Source of the DNA: Cognatazoarcus halotolerans
Lineage (GTDB): Bacteria; Pseudomonadota; Gammaproteobacteria; Burkholderiales; Rhodocyclaceae
Direction: 5' to 3'
DNA: 64,000 nucleotides
NCBI RefSeq assembly: GCF_009800965.1
Contig: NZ_WUAF01000016.1
Span: forward strand, 1-64,000
Part shown: positions 25,916 through 35,016 of the stretch, piece after piece
Layout: the number at the start of each line of letters is the position of its first letter
How positions within the stretch are numbered: the first letter of the stretch is position 1
Notes under the pieces: generated by a model
The model's database searches: none
Seen by the model: the letters and a program-made list of their open reading frames with translations, nothing else
Told to the model about the DNA's origin: nothing
Position numbers and translations under genes: made by a program

Positions 25916-26391
25916 ACGACTTCGCACTTGCCCGCGCGGTACATGTTCTGGCGATCGTCTGGTGGATCGGCGGGGTCGCCTTCGTCACGCTGACCCTGCT
26001 GCCGGCCTGTCGCGGCCTCGCGGCTGCCGAGGCGCGCATCACCCTGTTCGAATCGCTCGAGTACCGCTTCGGCAGCCAGGCCCGTTGGGCGACGCTGCTG
26101 GCCGGCGCCTCGGGGCTATGGCTCACGCACCGGCTCGGAGCCTGGGGCAGGTTCCTCGACCCCGCCCAGTGGTGGTGGATGCACGCCATGGTCGCAATCT
26201 GGCTGATCTTCACCCTGATGCTGTTCGTGCTCGAGCCGCTGGTGCTGCACCGCTGGTTTCGGCAGCGCGCGGCAGCGGCGCCGGAAGCCACCTTCGCACT
26301 GATCGAACGGATGCATCGCATCCTGCTGGCAGCCAGCCTGCTCACCGTGGCCGGCGCGGTCGCCGGCAGCCATGGCGGCTGGTGGATGTAG
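25912..26391 (+). CDS. CopD-like small membrane protein
   Basis: 159 residues with four hydrophobic helices. ARAVHVLAIVWWIGGVAFV and MHRILLAASLLTVAGAVAG carry His residues near helix ends, a pattern seen in CopD/DUF2269-type proteins that may hold heme or copper. ATG 25912 overlaps the preceding stop (AATGA). It is placed between the Fe-S membrane protein and norD. Function unassigned. Confidence 0.6.
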   Translation: MNDFALARAVHVLAIVWWIGGVAFVTLTLLPACRGLAAAEARITLFESLEYRFGSQARWATLLAGASGLWLTHRLGAWGRFLDPAQWWWMHAMVAIWLIFTLMLFVLEPLVLHRWFRQRAAAAPEATFALIERMHRILLAASLLTVAGAVAGSHGGWWM

Positions 26392-26406
26392 CAAGGGAGC
26401 CGGAAA

Positions 26407-28242
26407 ATGGAAGAATTCGTCGGCGGGCTGTGGCACCGCTTCATCACCCGGGCAGCAAGCCGCAGCCATCCTGCCGCCGCCGTCAGGCTCGAAGACATCG
26501 AGCGTACCGCGGGGGTACTGTTCCGCGCGCTGGGCGGCGATCCGGGCCTGCGCGTGGCGGCCGCGGCCGAGGTCGAGCACGGCGGGCGCCGCCGCTGGCT
26601 GGCGCGTCTGGCACATGCGGACGATCGCGTCGCCCAGGCTTCGCTGGACGACGAAACGCTGCGCCTCCCCCCGGAGATCGCGTTCTTCCCCGATGCAGGC
26701 CACAATCGCGACCTCTACCTGTGGCTGATCGCGCAGGCAGCCGGGCTCCCACCCGCGGAGGAAAACTGGATCGTCGCCAATCAGGCCGCGACGCTCGCCA
26801 CGCTGGCGCGCTACCCCGGCTTCCAGCCACGCTATCGCCGCATCGCAGAGGCCTGTGTCGCCAGCCGCATCGCCCCCGAACGCCTGCCCTCCGAAGAGGC
26901 CGCCGCCGAACGCGCGATCCGCGCCGCGATCCTCGAGCCGGGCTCGGTCGACGCCCTTCCCTCTGCCCGCAAACCGCCACAGCCGGTGGTGCTGTGGCTC
27001 TATCCGACCCCGCAGGCGCTCGACCTGCGTCGCGACAAGCGCCTCCCCGATCCGCAGCCGGCCGAGGGCGGCAGCAACAGCGAGGATGCCACCCAGAAGC
27101 GCCGTCGCGCCGAGCGCAACGACATGCCCGACGGACGCGACGCCTTCATCCTCCCCTTCCGCGCGGAAAGCCTGATGTCCTTCGCCGAATACGTGAAGGT
27201 GAATCGCGCGCTCGACGACGATGAAAGCGACGATGCGGCCAAGGCTGCCACCGACATGGACACGCTCTCGGTGGCAAACGACGGCACCAACACCGCCTCG
27301 AAAGTCCGCTTCGACCTCGACCTGCCCTCCGCGGCGCACGACGATCTGCCGCTCGCCGAGGGCATCCTGCTGCCCGAGTGGGACTGGAAGAAGAAGCTGC
27401 TGCGCAAGGATCAGTGCAGCCTCGTCCTGCTCGAGCCGCGCGATGCCTCGCCCTGTCCGCTGCCGCCACGACTGGTGCGCCCGGCCAGGCGCCTGCGCAG
27501 CCAGTTCGAATCGCTGGCGCCATCACGACGCTGGCTCAAGAACCAGCCGGACGGCGCGGAACTCGACATGGACGCCTGCGTGCGGGCCTGGTCGGACCGC
27601 CAGGCCGGCAACACCAGCGGCGCTACGGGCAGCTACCTCTCGTGCGAGCGGCGTGAACGCGATCTGGCCTGCCTGGTGCTGGCGGATCTCTCGCTGTCGA
27701 CCGACGCCTGGGTGGGCAACGAGGCACGCGTGATCGACGTGATCAAGGACAGCCTGATGCTCTTCTCCGAAGCGCTCGGCGCCACCGGCGACCGCTTCGG
27801 GCTGTACGGCTTTTCGTCGCGGCGGCGCGACCACATCCGCTTTCATCGCATCAAGGACTTCGCCGAAAGATACGGCCCAGTACCGCGCGGGCGCATCGCC
27901 GCGCTCAAGCCCGGCTACTACACCCGCATGGGCGCCGCGATCCGCCACGCCAGCACCCTGCTCGCACGGCAGCCCAGCGCGCTGCGGCTGTTGCTGATTC
28001 TCTCCGACGGCAAACCCAACGACCTCGATCACTACGAAGGTCGCTACGGCATCGAGGACACCCGAATGGCGCTCATCGAGGCGCGCAACATGGGCCTGCG
28101 GCCCTTCTGCGTGACCATCGACAAGGAAGGCGCGGGCTACCTGCCGCACCTGTTCGGCCCGGCCGGCTACACGGTGATCCGCAAGCCCGAAGAGCTGCCC
28201 TCGCGCCTGCCGATGCTGTATGCCCAGCTGACCGCGGGCTGA
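26407..28242 (+). CDS. norD: NorD, VWA-domain activation protein of NO reductase
   Basis: 611 residues, typical NorD length. The C-terminal VWA domain contains a MIDAS in VLADLSLSTDAW, a later TRMGAAIRHA segment and LLILSDGKPNDLDHYEG. The N-terminal part is alpha-helical, with an acidic/charged linker near 215-290. NorD partners the AAA+ protein NorQ to complete the NorB active site. It is the last gene of the 24508-28242 set, about 5.5 kb away from norQ, so the nor cluster is split. Confidence 0.92.
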   Translation: MEEFVGGLWHRFITRAASRSHPAAAVRLEDIERTAGVLFRALGGDPGLRVAAAAEVEHGGRRRWLARLAHADDRVAQASLDDETLRLPPEIAFFPDAGHNRDLYLWLIAQAAGLPPAEENWIVANQAATLATLARYPGFQPRYRRIAEACVASRIAPERLPSEEAAAERAIRAAILEPGSVDALPSARKPPQPVVLWLYPTPQALDLRRDKRLPDPQPAEGGSNSEDATQKRRRAERNDMPDGRDAFILPFRAESLMSFAEYVKVNRALDDDESDDAAKAATDMDTLSVANDGTNTASKVRFDLDLPSAAHDDLPLAEGILLPEWDWKKKLLRKDQCSLVLLEPRDASPCPLPPRLVRPARRLRSQFESLAPSRRWLKNQPDGAELDMDACVRAWSDRQAGNTSGATGSYLSCERRERDLACLVLADLSLSTDAWVGNEARVIDVIKDSLMLFSEALGATGDRFGLYGFSSRRRDHIRFHRIKDFAERYGPVPRGRIAALKPGYYTRMGAAIRHASTLLARQPSALRLLLILSDGKPNDLDHYEGRYGIEDTRMALIEARNMGLRPFCVTIDKEGAGYLPHLFGPAGYTVIRKPEELPSRLPMLYAQLTAG

Positions 28243-28313
28243 AGCGCCTTCCAATACCCAAATCAGCAGCCCACGCTAATATTCCGTTTTCACACGCACC
28301 AGGGAGCACTGGA

Positions 28314-28769
28314 ATGAGCGAACAAGTCACGGTCACGATTCGCCAGCAGGAGAAATATCGATTCGAGGTGGATTTCGGCGAAGGCATGAGCACGATGATC
28401 GCCGATGAACCGCCACCGCTCGGCGGCGGCGAAGGGCCGGCACCCAGCCAGGTGCTCGCCGCAGCCGCGGCAAACTGCCTGACCGCAAGCCTGTTGTTCG
28501 CGCTGACCAAGTTCAAGCAGGACCCGGGCACCCTCACCGCGAGCGCCACCTGCACCGTCGATCGCAACGCCGAAAAGCGCCTTCGCATCCAGAACATCGA
28601 CGTCGCCATCACCCTCGGCCGCAAGGGCAGCGAGCTCGAGCATCTCGATCGCATCCTCGGCCAGTTCGAGGCCTTCTGCACGGTTTCGCAGAGCCTCCAG
28701 GACGGCATCCCGATTGCAGTGACGGTGCTCGACCAGGACCGCCAGGTGCTCAAGGGCCCCGCCGCCTGA
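28314..28769 (+). CDS. OsmC/Ohr-family protein
   Basis: 151 residues. The fold is recognised from GPAPSQVLAAAAANCLTAS, with a conserved Cys, and a second conserved Cys in FEAFCTVSQSL; the Cys pair is the peroxidatic/resolving pair of OsmC proteins that reduce organic hydroperoxides. It has its own AGGGAG site. It is not obviously part of the norD operon (71-base gap). Confidence 0.85.
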   Translation: MSEQVTVTIRQQEKYRFEVDFGEGMSTMIADEPPPLGGGEGPAPSQVLAAAAANCLTASLLFALTKFKQDPGTLTASATCTVDRNAEKRLRIQNIDVAITLGRKGSELEHLDRILGQFEAFCTVSQSLQDGIPIAVTVLDQDRQVLKGPAA

Positions 28770-28951
28770 AGCAGCAGCCCGGCTGCAGGTATGCTTGTGG
28801 ACCCTGACAACGCGCGTCCACAAGCGCCTGCAATGAAAAGACACCTCAGCCCCCCGGGATTTCCACGCCTTCGATGCGATACGGCGCGCAGCCGGACATC
28901 CGCAATGCATCGATGCACGCGTCGCGCTCCGCTGCGAGGCCCGGCACACGC

Positions 28952-30355
28952 ATGACTCTTGCCTCAGACACCTCCCGCTCCGGCGAGTCGGGCGGCTTCG
29001 AACGCCGCTGGCTGGCCGAGACCATCCGCCTGCAGGAAGAACGCAGCGGCCCGATCGATGATGCCGACGCGGTGCGCCAGGCCCGCCGCGCTGCGCCTCA
29101 GCTGGAAGCCCGTATTCTCGAACGGGCGAGCCTGCTTGCCGAACGCGCCAAGCTCACCGAAGCCCTGCATCGCTGGCAGGGCCATGCGCGGTGGACCCTC
29201 TTCATCCTCGCGCTGCTCGTGATCCTCGGCGGCGCAGGCACCGCTGCGTCGGTGCTGGGCGACGGCAGCCGGCCGGTCAACGTGGTGTGGGCCATCGGCG
29301 GGCTGCTCGGCATCCACCTGCTCAGCCTCTTGCTGTGGCTGTCGAGTTTCCTGGTCAACACACCGGACGGCACCGCGCTTGGACGGTTCTGGCTGTGGCT
29401 CACCGCGCGACTGTTCCGCGACCCCAAGGCCGCGCTGCTGCCGCAGTCGCTGGCCGGCATGCTCTCGCGCAGCGGCCTGATGCGCTGGTGGCTCGGCCTG
29501 ATCAGCCACGGGCTGTGGCTGCTCGCGCTGCTCGCCGCACTCGCGGGCCTGCTGGCGCTGCTCGCCACGCGCCGCTACGGTTTCGTGTGGGAAACCACCA
29601 TCCTGTCGGCCGACACCTTTGTCGCCATGGTGGACCTGCTCGGGCGCCTGCCGGCAGCCGTCGGATTCGTCATCCCCGATGCGGCCACCATCGCGGCCAG
29701 CGGCGGCAACGCGCTGGCCGACGAAGCTTCGCGCCGCGCCTGGTCTGCCTGGCTGATCGGCTGCCTGCTGATCTACGGCATCGCCCCGCGGCTGCTGCTC
29801 ACGGGCGTCAGCCTGTGGTTCTGGCGGCGCCGCGAGCAGCTGCGCCTCGATCTTTCCATGCCGGGTTACGCCACCCTGCGCGAACGCCTGATGCCCAGCG
29901 TCGAGACGCTCGGTGTCCAGGATGCTTCGCCGGAGCAGCTGCCCAGTTTCCACCTGCAACCCGCCCTCGGCAGCGACTCGCTCGGCGCGGTACTGATCGG
30001 CCTGGAACTGCCCGACGAGATCGACTGGCCACCCGCCCTGTCGAAGGCCCGCGACGCCGGCATCGTCGCCAGCCGCGCGGAGCGCAACCGTCTGCTCGAG
30101 ACCCTCTCCGCTACGCCGGCCGAGCGCCTGCTGATTGCCTGCGACGCCTCACAGTCACCCGACCGTGGCACGCTGGCGCTGATCAGCGAGCTGTCCCGCT
30201 ATGCCGCACACTGCGCGGTATGGCTGATCGCAGGCCGCGGCGTCGAGCGGCTCGCGCTGTGGCACGAATCCCTCGCCACCATCGATTTGCCGGCCGGGCT
30301 GCGCTTTGACGACCGCAGCGCGGCGCTGGCCTGGCTGGAGTCCCCGGATGACTGA
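28952..30355 (+). CDS. DUF2868 membrane protein
   Basis: 467 residues. N-terminal helical segment with RRWLAETIRLQEERSGPIDD, then four to five membrane helices (about 85-300, including a TM pair around LLGIHLLSLLLWLSSFLVN), then a cytosolic C-terminal domain with LLIACDASQSPDRGTLALIS. This is the DUF2868 architecture. Such genes are almost always followed by a DUF3482 GTPase, as here (8-base overlap). The pair may be a membrane-associated GTPase module of unknown purpose. ATG 28952 (MTLASDTSRS) is preferred to the in-frame ATG 28874. Confidence 0.8.
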   Translation: MTLASDTSRSGESGGFERRWLAETIRLQEERSGPIDDADAVRQARRAAPQLEARILERASLLAERAKLTEALHRWQGHARWTLFILALLVILGGAGTAASVLGDGSRPVNVVWAIGGLLGIHLLSLLLWLSSFLVNTPDGTALGRFWLWLTARLFRDPKAALLPQSLAGMLSRSGLMRWWLGLISHGLWLLALLAALAGLLALLATRRYGFVWETTILSADTFVAMVDLLGRLPAAVGFVIPDAATIAASGGNALADEASRRAWSAWLIGCLLIYGIAPRLLLTGVSLWFWRRREQLRLDLSMPGYATLRERLMPSVETLGVQDASPEQLPSFHLQPALGSDSLGAVLIGLELPDEIDWPPALSKARDAGIVASRAERNRLLETLSATPAERLLIACDASQSPDRGTLALISELSRYAAHCAVWLIAGRGVERLALWHESLATIDLPAGLRFDDRSAALAWLESPDD

Positions 30356-31739
30356 GCTGCTGCGCTTGGCCGTGGTCGGCCACACCAACACCGGCAAGAC
30401 CTCGCTGATGCGCACCTTGCTGCGCGATACTGCCTTCGGCGAGGTCTCGGGCCGGCCCAGCACCACCCGCCATGTCGAAGGCGCCAAGCTGCTGGCCGAC
30501 GGTGAAGCCATGGTGGCGCTGTTCGACACGCCCGGTATGGAAGACGCGATCGCGCTGCTCGAATACGTGGACAGCCTGGCGCCCCCGGCCGAACGCATCG
30601 ACGGCCCCAAACGCATCGAACGCTTCCTCGCCAGCCCCTCGGCGGCGACTCGCTACGAGCAGGAGGCCAAGGTGCTGCGCCAGCTGCTGGCCAGCGACGC
30701 CGGCCTCTACGTGGTCGACGCGCGCGACCCTGTGCTGGCCAAGCATCGCGACGAACTCACCCTGCTGGCCAGCTGCGCCAAGCCACTGCTGCCCGTCCTC
30801 AACTTCGTGAAACAGCCCGAATCGCGCGAGGCCCAGTGGCGCGAGGCGCTGGCGCGGCTGGGGCTGCATGCGATCGTGAGCTTCGACACCGTGGCCCCGG
30901 AACTCGATGGCGAAGCGCGGCTGTACGAAAAACTCATCACCCTGATGGATCACCAGCGCCCGCGCCTCGAGCGGCTCATCGCGGCCCGCGCCCGCGAGTC
31001 GGAGCGCCGCCGGGCCGCCGCCGCGCGCATCGCCGCCGAGATGCTGGTCGACGTGGCGGCCTTCCGCCAGCAGGTTCCGGCCGAGCCAGAGCAGGCTTTG
31101 GCGGAGGCACTTGCCCTCACCCACGACGCGATCCGCCACCGCGAGCAGATGGCGCTCGACGCGCTGCTGCGGCTCTATCGTTTCGCCGCCGATGACGTGC
31201 GCGCCAGCGAGCTGCCGTTGCTCGACGGTCGCTGGGAACACGACATTTTCAGCAGCGAGGCGCTCTCCCAGTTTGGTGTCAGGCTCGGCAAGGGCGCGGC
31301 AGCTGGCGCCGCCGCCGGTTTCGGCATCGACCTGCTCACCGGCGGGCTCTCGCTGGGTGCTGCGACCGCGATTGGCGCACTCGTCGGAGGCGCCTGGCAG
31401 ACACTGGAAAACTTTGGCGGCCGGCTGATTGGAAAGCTCACCGGCTCACGCGAACTGACCGCCGACGACACCGTGCTGCGAACCCTCGGCGCACGTCAGC
31501 AACTGCTGCTGGCCGCGCTGGAAGGACGCGGCCATGCCGCCCAGGCACCAATCGAACTGGGGCAGCCGGAGATCCGCCGCTGGCGCGAATCGGCCCTGCC
31601 CGAGCAGATCGAGCGGGCCCGCGCCCATCCGGAATGGTCGGTACTCGAAGCTGACCAGTTCAGCGACGACGCCGACCGGAACGAGACGATCGCCGCGCTC
31701 GCCGATTACCTCGCCAGCGACGCCCCCGAACCGGCCTGA
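30348..31739 (+). CDS. GTPase with DUF3482 domain
   Basis: 463 residues. Era-like G domain: G1 GHTNTGKTS at about 10-18, G2 in STTRHVEG, G3 in LFDTPGMEDA, and NFVKQ in place of the NKxD motif. A helical DUF3482 region follows, then a glycine/alanine-rich segment (AAAGAAAGFGIDLLTGGLSLGA in the DNA around 31290) that looks membrane-interacting. It is translationally coupled to the DUF2868 gene. Confidence 0.82.
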   Translation: MTELLRLAVVGHTNTGKTSLMRTLLRDTAFGEVSGRPSTTRHVEGAKLLADGEAMVALFDTPGMEDAIALLEYVDSLAPPAERIDGPKRIERFLASPSAATRYEQEAKVLRQLLASDAGLYVVDARDPVLAKHRDELTLLASCAKPLLPVLNFVKQPESREAQWREALARLGLHAIVSFDTVAPELDGEARLYEKLITLMDHQRPRLERLIAARARESERRRAAAARIAAEMLVDVAAFRQQVPAEPEQALAEALALTHDAIRHREQMALDALLRLYRFAADDVRASELPLLDGRWEHDIFSSEALSQFGVRLGKGAAAGAAAGFGIDLLTGGLSLGAATAIGALVGGAWQTLENFGGRLIGKLTGSRELTADDTVLRTLGARQQLLLAALEGRGHAAQAPIELGQPEIRRWRESALPEQIERARAHPEWSVLEADQFSDDADRNETIAALADYLASDAPEPA

Positions 31740-32094
31740 CAAGCCCGGTCCGCCTGGCACGGCCTGCGGATGCCGGGGGTACGACCTTTGACGGATCTCG
31801 ACCGCAGCTCGACGATCCGCCCCTGAGCCTGCTCCACCGCAGGTCCGCCCTGAGCGGCCAGCGCTCTCGCGAGGCGCGGCGGCGGACACCCCTTCAAGAA
31901 GAATTCCCGGTCCGGCGCCATCGACCGCAGGTCGGACATGTCCGTGTTCAAACTGCAAGGCAGTGCGTCGATCCAAGGGATCTCTCCCCGTTGCTCCACG
32001 GCGACGGCCAGCGCATGGGCGTTGGTCGATCGCCAAACCCCACGTTCCGGTTTGCCTGCGCTGCGAATACATTCATCTTGCACGCATCTATTTT
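31740..32094. other. Gap before the oxidase operon with an unassigned reverse reading frame
   Basis: An open frame runs leftwards from GTG 32083 to about 31706 (125 codons, with internal segments such as DREFFLKGCPPPRLARAL). It has no convincing ribosome site, begins beside an operator-like sequence and overlaps the end of the GTPase gene. I do not recognise a family. It is left unassigned; the rest of the gap shows only the AT-rich operator region at its right edge. Confidence 0.25.
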
Positions 32095-32117
32095 AAGATG
32101 TATTGTTTATATATCTT
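32095..32117. promoter_or_regulatory. NsrR-type operator upstream of the cbb3-like oxidase operon
   Basis: AAGATGTATTG (32095-32105), one spacer base, then TTATATATCTT (32107-32117): two half-sites in the 11-1-11 arrangement of NsrR operators (consensus half AAGATGYATTT). The AT-rich palindrome stands out from the flanking GC-rich DNA. nsrR lies at the far end of this same gene cluster. Confidence 0.6.
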
Positions 32118-32204
32118 TTAGACCTTCCGGCAGGCGTTCAATCCCTGCCTAAAGGAAGGCAGATCGTCAGCACGAATCCTTCTCCAACCCCGGTAGATGA
32201 GCAC

Positions 32205-33809
32205 ATGAGTACCCTCTCGATCCTGATGTCGGCCTTCGTCCTTTCGATCGTCGGCCTTGGTTTCTTCATATGGTCACAGCGCGCCCGCCTGACCGACTCG
32301 GGCCCCGAAGCAAGCGAAATCATCTTTGCGAAAGGTGAAATCGGCCATCCCGAAAAAGCAATCGACCGAACTACCCCTCAGGCCGTGAGCCCGCGGCCTG
32401 ACGAGGCTGAACTGCTCGCCCGCGTGCGGGCCGACGCCTCGAGCGCCCAGGTCGTCTTCTTTTTCTATTGCTGCGCGTTCGTCTGGCTGCTGGTTGCATC
32501 TGCGGCGGGCCTGACCGCTTCGATAAAGCTCCACTCACCGGACTGGCTCACAAGCGAAGCCTGGCTGAGCTTCGGACGTATCCGCACGCTCCACCTGAAC
32601 GCGGTCGCCTATGGCTGGGCGCCGATGGCCGGCCTCGGAACCGCGCTTTTCATCATCCCACGGCTGCTCAAGACGGAACTCGCCGGCGCCCGCTACGCCC
32701 TGCTCGGCGGCGCACTCTGGAATGCGGCACTGGTGGCGGGACTCGGCAGTCTCGCCTACGGGGTCAGCGACGGCATGGAGTGGCTGGAGATTCCCTGGCA
32801 GATCGACATTCTCTTTGTCGCCGGCGGTGCGCTGGTGGGCTTGCCGCTGATCCTGACCCTGCTCCGGCGCACCGTCGCCCATCTGTATGTGTCGGTCTGG
32901 TACATGGGCTGCGCACTGTTCTGGTTTCCGATCCTGTTCTTCGTCGCCAACTTTCCGGGGCTTCACCACGGCGTGGAAGCGGCGACCATGAACTGGTGGT
33001 TCGGTCACAACGTGCTCGGGCTCTTCTATACGCCACTGGCACTGGCCTCGATCTACTACTTTCTGCCCAAGCTGATCGGCAGGCCTATCCAGTCCTACAA
33101 CCTCTCGCTGCTGGGTTTCTGGGGGCTGGCCTTCTTCTATGGCCAGGTCGGCGGGCATCACCTGATCGGCGGACCGGTGCCGGGCTGGCTGGTCACGCTG
33201 TCGATCGTGCAGAGCATGATGATGATCCTTCCGGTCGCGGCCTTCACGGTGAATCAGCACCTCACCCTCAAGGGCCATCTTTCGGCGCTGCGTGGCTCGC
33301 CGACGCTGCAATTCATCTGCCTCGGCGGCCTGATGTACACCGCCAGCTCGGTGCAGGGGTCGTTCGAGGCGCTGCGCAGCATGAATGCGGTCACCCATTT
33401 CACCCACTACACCGTGGCCCATGCCCACCTCGGCCTTTACGGCTTCGTCAGCATGGTGTTCTTCGGCGCGATCTACTTCGTCGTGCCGCGCATTACCGGA
33501 CGCGAATGGCCGTGGCCGAAGCTCGTCACCGTGCATTTCTGGCTGGCCGCGACAGGGATCGCGATCTACTTCGTATCCCTGACGATCGGTGGATGGCTGC
33601 AGGGCACTGCGATGCTCGACCCGAGTCGCGGCTTCATGGAATCGGTCCATGCCACCCTGCCCTATCTCCGGGGCCGGAGCGTCGGTGGCGCCCTGATGGT
33701 GCTGGGACACGTGATCTTTGCAGTTCATTTCATCGGCTTGCTGGCCGGCGCATCCGGCCGCGCGGTGCAACCCTCGCCAGCCTTGAATGCGGCGACGGGA
33801 GACATCTGA
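32205..33809 (+). CDS. ccoN: Divergent cbb3-type (C-family) heme-copper oxidase subunit I, CcoN-like
   Basis: 534 residues and about 13-14 membrane helices. Ligands: His in RTLHLNAVAYGWAP (low-spin heme), His in NWWFGHNVLGLFYTPL (CuB), Tyr and His-His in FFYGQVGGHHLIGGP (the Tyr sits six residues before the first His, as in the cross-linked cbb3 Tyr), and His residues in TVAHAHLGLYGFVS (hemes). This predicts an O2-reducing rather than NO-reducing centre. The sequence departs strongly from canonical CcoN, for example lacking the GPHH version of that motif. ATG 32205 is chosen because the upstream in-frame ATG 32103 lies within the NsrR-like operator. ccoO-like follows with overlap; no ccoQ or ccoP is seen. 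Confidence 0.8.
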   Translation: MSTLSILMSAFVLSIVGLGFFIWSQRARLTDSGPEASEIIFAKGEIGHPEKAIDRTTPQAVSPRPDEAELLARVRADASSAQVVFFFYCCAFVWLLVASAAGLTASIKLHSPDWLTSEAWLSFGRIRTLHLNAVAYGWAPMAGLGTALFIIPRLLKTELAGARYALLGGALWNAALVAGLGSLAYGVSDGMEWLEIPWQIDILFVAGGALVGLPLILTLLRRTVAHLYVSVWYMGCALFWFPILFFVANFPGLHHGVEAATMNWWFGHNVLGLFYTPLALASIYYFLPKLIGRPIQSYNLSLLGFWGLAFFYGQVGGHHLIGGPVPGWLVTLSIVQSMMMILPVAAFTVNQHLTLKGHLSALRGSPTLQFICLGGLMYTASSVQGSFEALRSMNAVTHFTHYTVAHAHLGLYGFVSMVFFGAIYFVVPRITGREWPWPKLVTVHFWLAATGIAIYFVSLTIGGWLQGTAMLDPSRGFMESVHATLPYLRGRSVGGALMVLGHVIFAVHFIGLLAGASGRAVQPSPALNAATGDI

Positions 33810-34399
33810 TGCATAGCGAAACACGTCTTGTACTTGGCGGACTCACCACGCTCGCGGTGGCCACCGCCGCCCTGGTGGTGCTGCCCTACCTCACCGTCCG
33901 GGATACCCCTCCGGCTCCGGGATTGAAACCTTATACCGCGTCTGCACTGAGGGGCCGCACACAATACATTCAGCATGGCTGCATGTATTGTCACTCCCAG
34001 CAACCGCGTGCACGTGATTTTGCGCCCGACGCGAAGCGCGGATGGGGTCGGGCCACCGTAGCGGGAGATTATGCGTACGACGATCCGCCGCTGCTCGGGA
34101 CCATGCGTACCGGACCCGATCTCATGAACATCGGCGTCCGCCAGCCCGGTGAGCAATGGCATCTCGGCCACCTGTTCCAGCCCCGGGCCTATGTTCCCGG
34201 CAGCATCATGCCGGCCTATCCCTTCCTGTTCGAGCTGCGTGACAAGGCCGAGCCAGGCGAAACGGTCGTCACGCTTCCACCGGGCTTCGTACCCGAGGGA
34301 AAAACGGTAGTGGCACGACCCGAGGCGCTCGATCTCGTGAGTTACCTGAAATCACTGGATCGCAGCTATCCGGCGATCGACCCCACCACAACCAATTGA
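33809..34399 (+). CDS. ccoO: CcoO-like membrane-anchored monoheme cytochrome c
   Basis: 196 residues. One N-terminal membrane helix (about 8-27) precedes a c-type heme site CMYCH at 58-62, in the CcoO context QYIQHGCMYCHSQQPR. The motif GDYAYDDPPLLGTMRTGPDL and the distal Met in IMPAYPFLF are typical CcoO features. The start shares a base with the CcoN-like stop. It should relay electrons to the CcoN-like subunit. Confidence 0.85.
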   Translation: MHSETRLVLGGLTTLAVATAALVVLPYLTVRDTPPAPGLKPYTASALRGRTQYIQHGCMYCHSQQPRARDFAPDAKRGWGRATVAGDYAYDDPPLLGTMRTGPDLMNIGVRQPGEQWHLGHLFQPRAYVPGSIMPAYPFLFELRDKAEPGETVVTLPPGFVPEGKTVVARPEALDLVSYLKSLDRSYPAIDPTTTN

Positions 34400-34415
34400 C
34401 CCGGACCGCATGCCA

Positions 34416-35009
34416 ATGAGTTCTCCCGAGATACTGCCCCAGCAGCGCAGGGAAAATCCCGACCCGCAGGAACGCACTACCCCAATCCCCTGGCTGGTGC
34501 TTGCGCTGGCGATCATCCTTGCCGCATTTGGCGTCGACTACATCTCCCACGCGAAGCTCGACACGCCCGCCTCATGGGGCGATGGTCGAAGCCACTCGGA
34601 ACTGGCCGGCAACAAACCGGCGGACGGCGCCAAGGCCGACGGTGCCGCGATCTTCGCTTCGACCTGCGCAGCCTGTCATCAGGCGACCGGCCAGGGCCTG
34701 CCGGGCGTTTTTCCACCGCTCGCGGGGTCCGAGTGGGTGCTCGGAAAGCCGACCACCGCCGCCGCCATCCTGCTCCACGGGATCAATGGCCCGATCACTG
34801 TCAAGGGCCAGTCCTATCAGGGCGCCATGCCGGCCTTCGCCGCTTCGCTCGGAGACGCCGAGATCGCCGCGGTGCTCACCTATGTGCGCAGTCAGTGGGG
34901 CAACGCCGCGGCGCCGCTCAGCGCCGCAACCGTCGCCGAAGTCCGGACACAACACGCGGGCCGCACCGGACCATTCTCCGGTGGTGATGAATTGAAAGCA
35001 CTTCCCTGA
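34416..35009 (+). CDS. Membrane-anchored monoheme cytochrome c
   Basis: About 197 residues. A cytoplasmic N-terminus rich in Pro/Glu leads to one membrane helix (about 25-43), then a class I cytochrome c domain with CAACH at 84-88 and the Met ligand in GAMPAFAASLGD. It occupies the position of CcoP but has one heme instead of two and lacks CcoP's second heme domain. It likely donates electrons to the CcoN/CcoO-like pair. An alternative start is ATG 34410, two codons upstream. Confidence 0.82.
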   Translation: MSSPEILPQQRRENPDPQERTTPIPWLVLALAIILAAFGVDYISHAKLDTPASWGDGRSHSELAGNKPADGAKADGAAIFASTCAACHQATGQGLPGVFPPLAGSEWVLGKPTTAAAILLHGINGPITVKGQSYQGAMPAFAASLGDAEIAAVLTYVRSQWGNAAAPLSAATVAEVRTQHAGRTGPFSGGDELKALP

Positions 35010-35016
35010 GAACAGC

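Noticed and set aside
31758-31773. TGGCACGGCCTGCGG as another sigma54 promoter
   Set aside because: Ten bases after GG the sequence is GG rather than GC, and no gene starts suitably downstream.
32103-32204. An upstream ATG at 32103 as start of the CcoN-like protein
   Set aside because: It lies inside the NsrR-like operator and the extra 34 residues do not resemble a CcoN N-terminus.
32205-33809. CcoN-like protein as a nitric oxide reductase
   Set aside because: The active-site Tyr six residues before the His-His pair is present, which points to O2 reduction.
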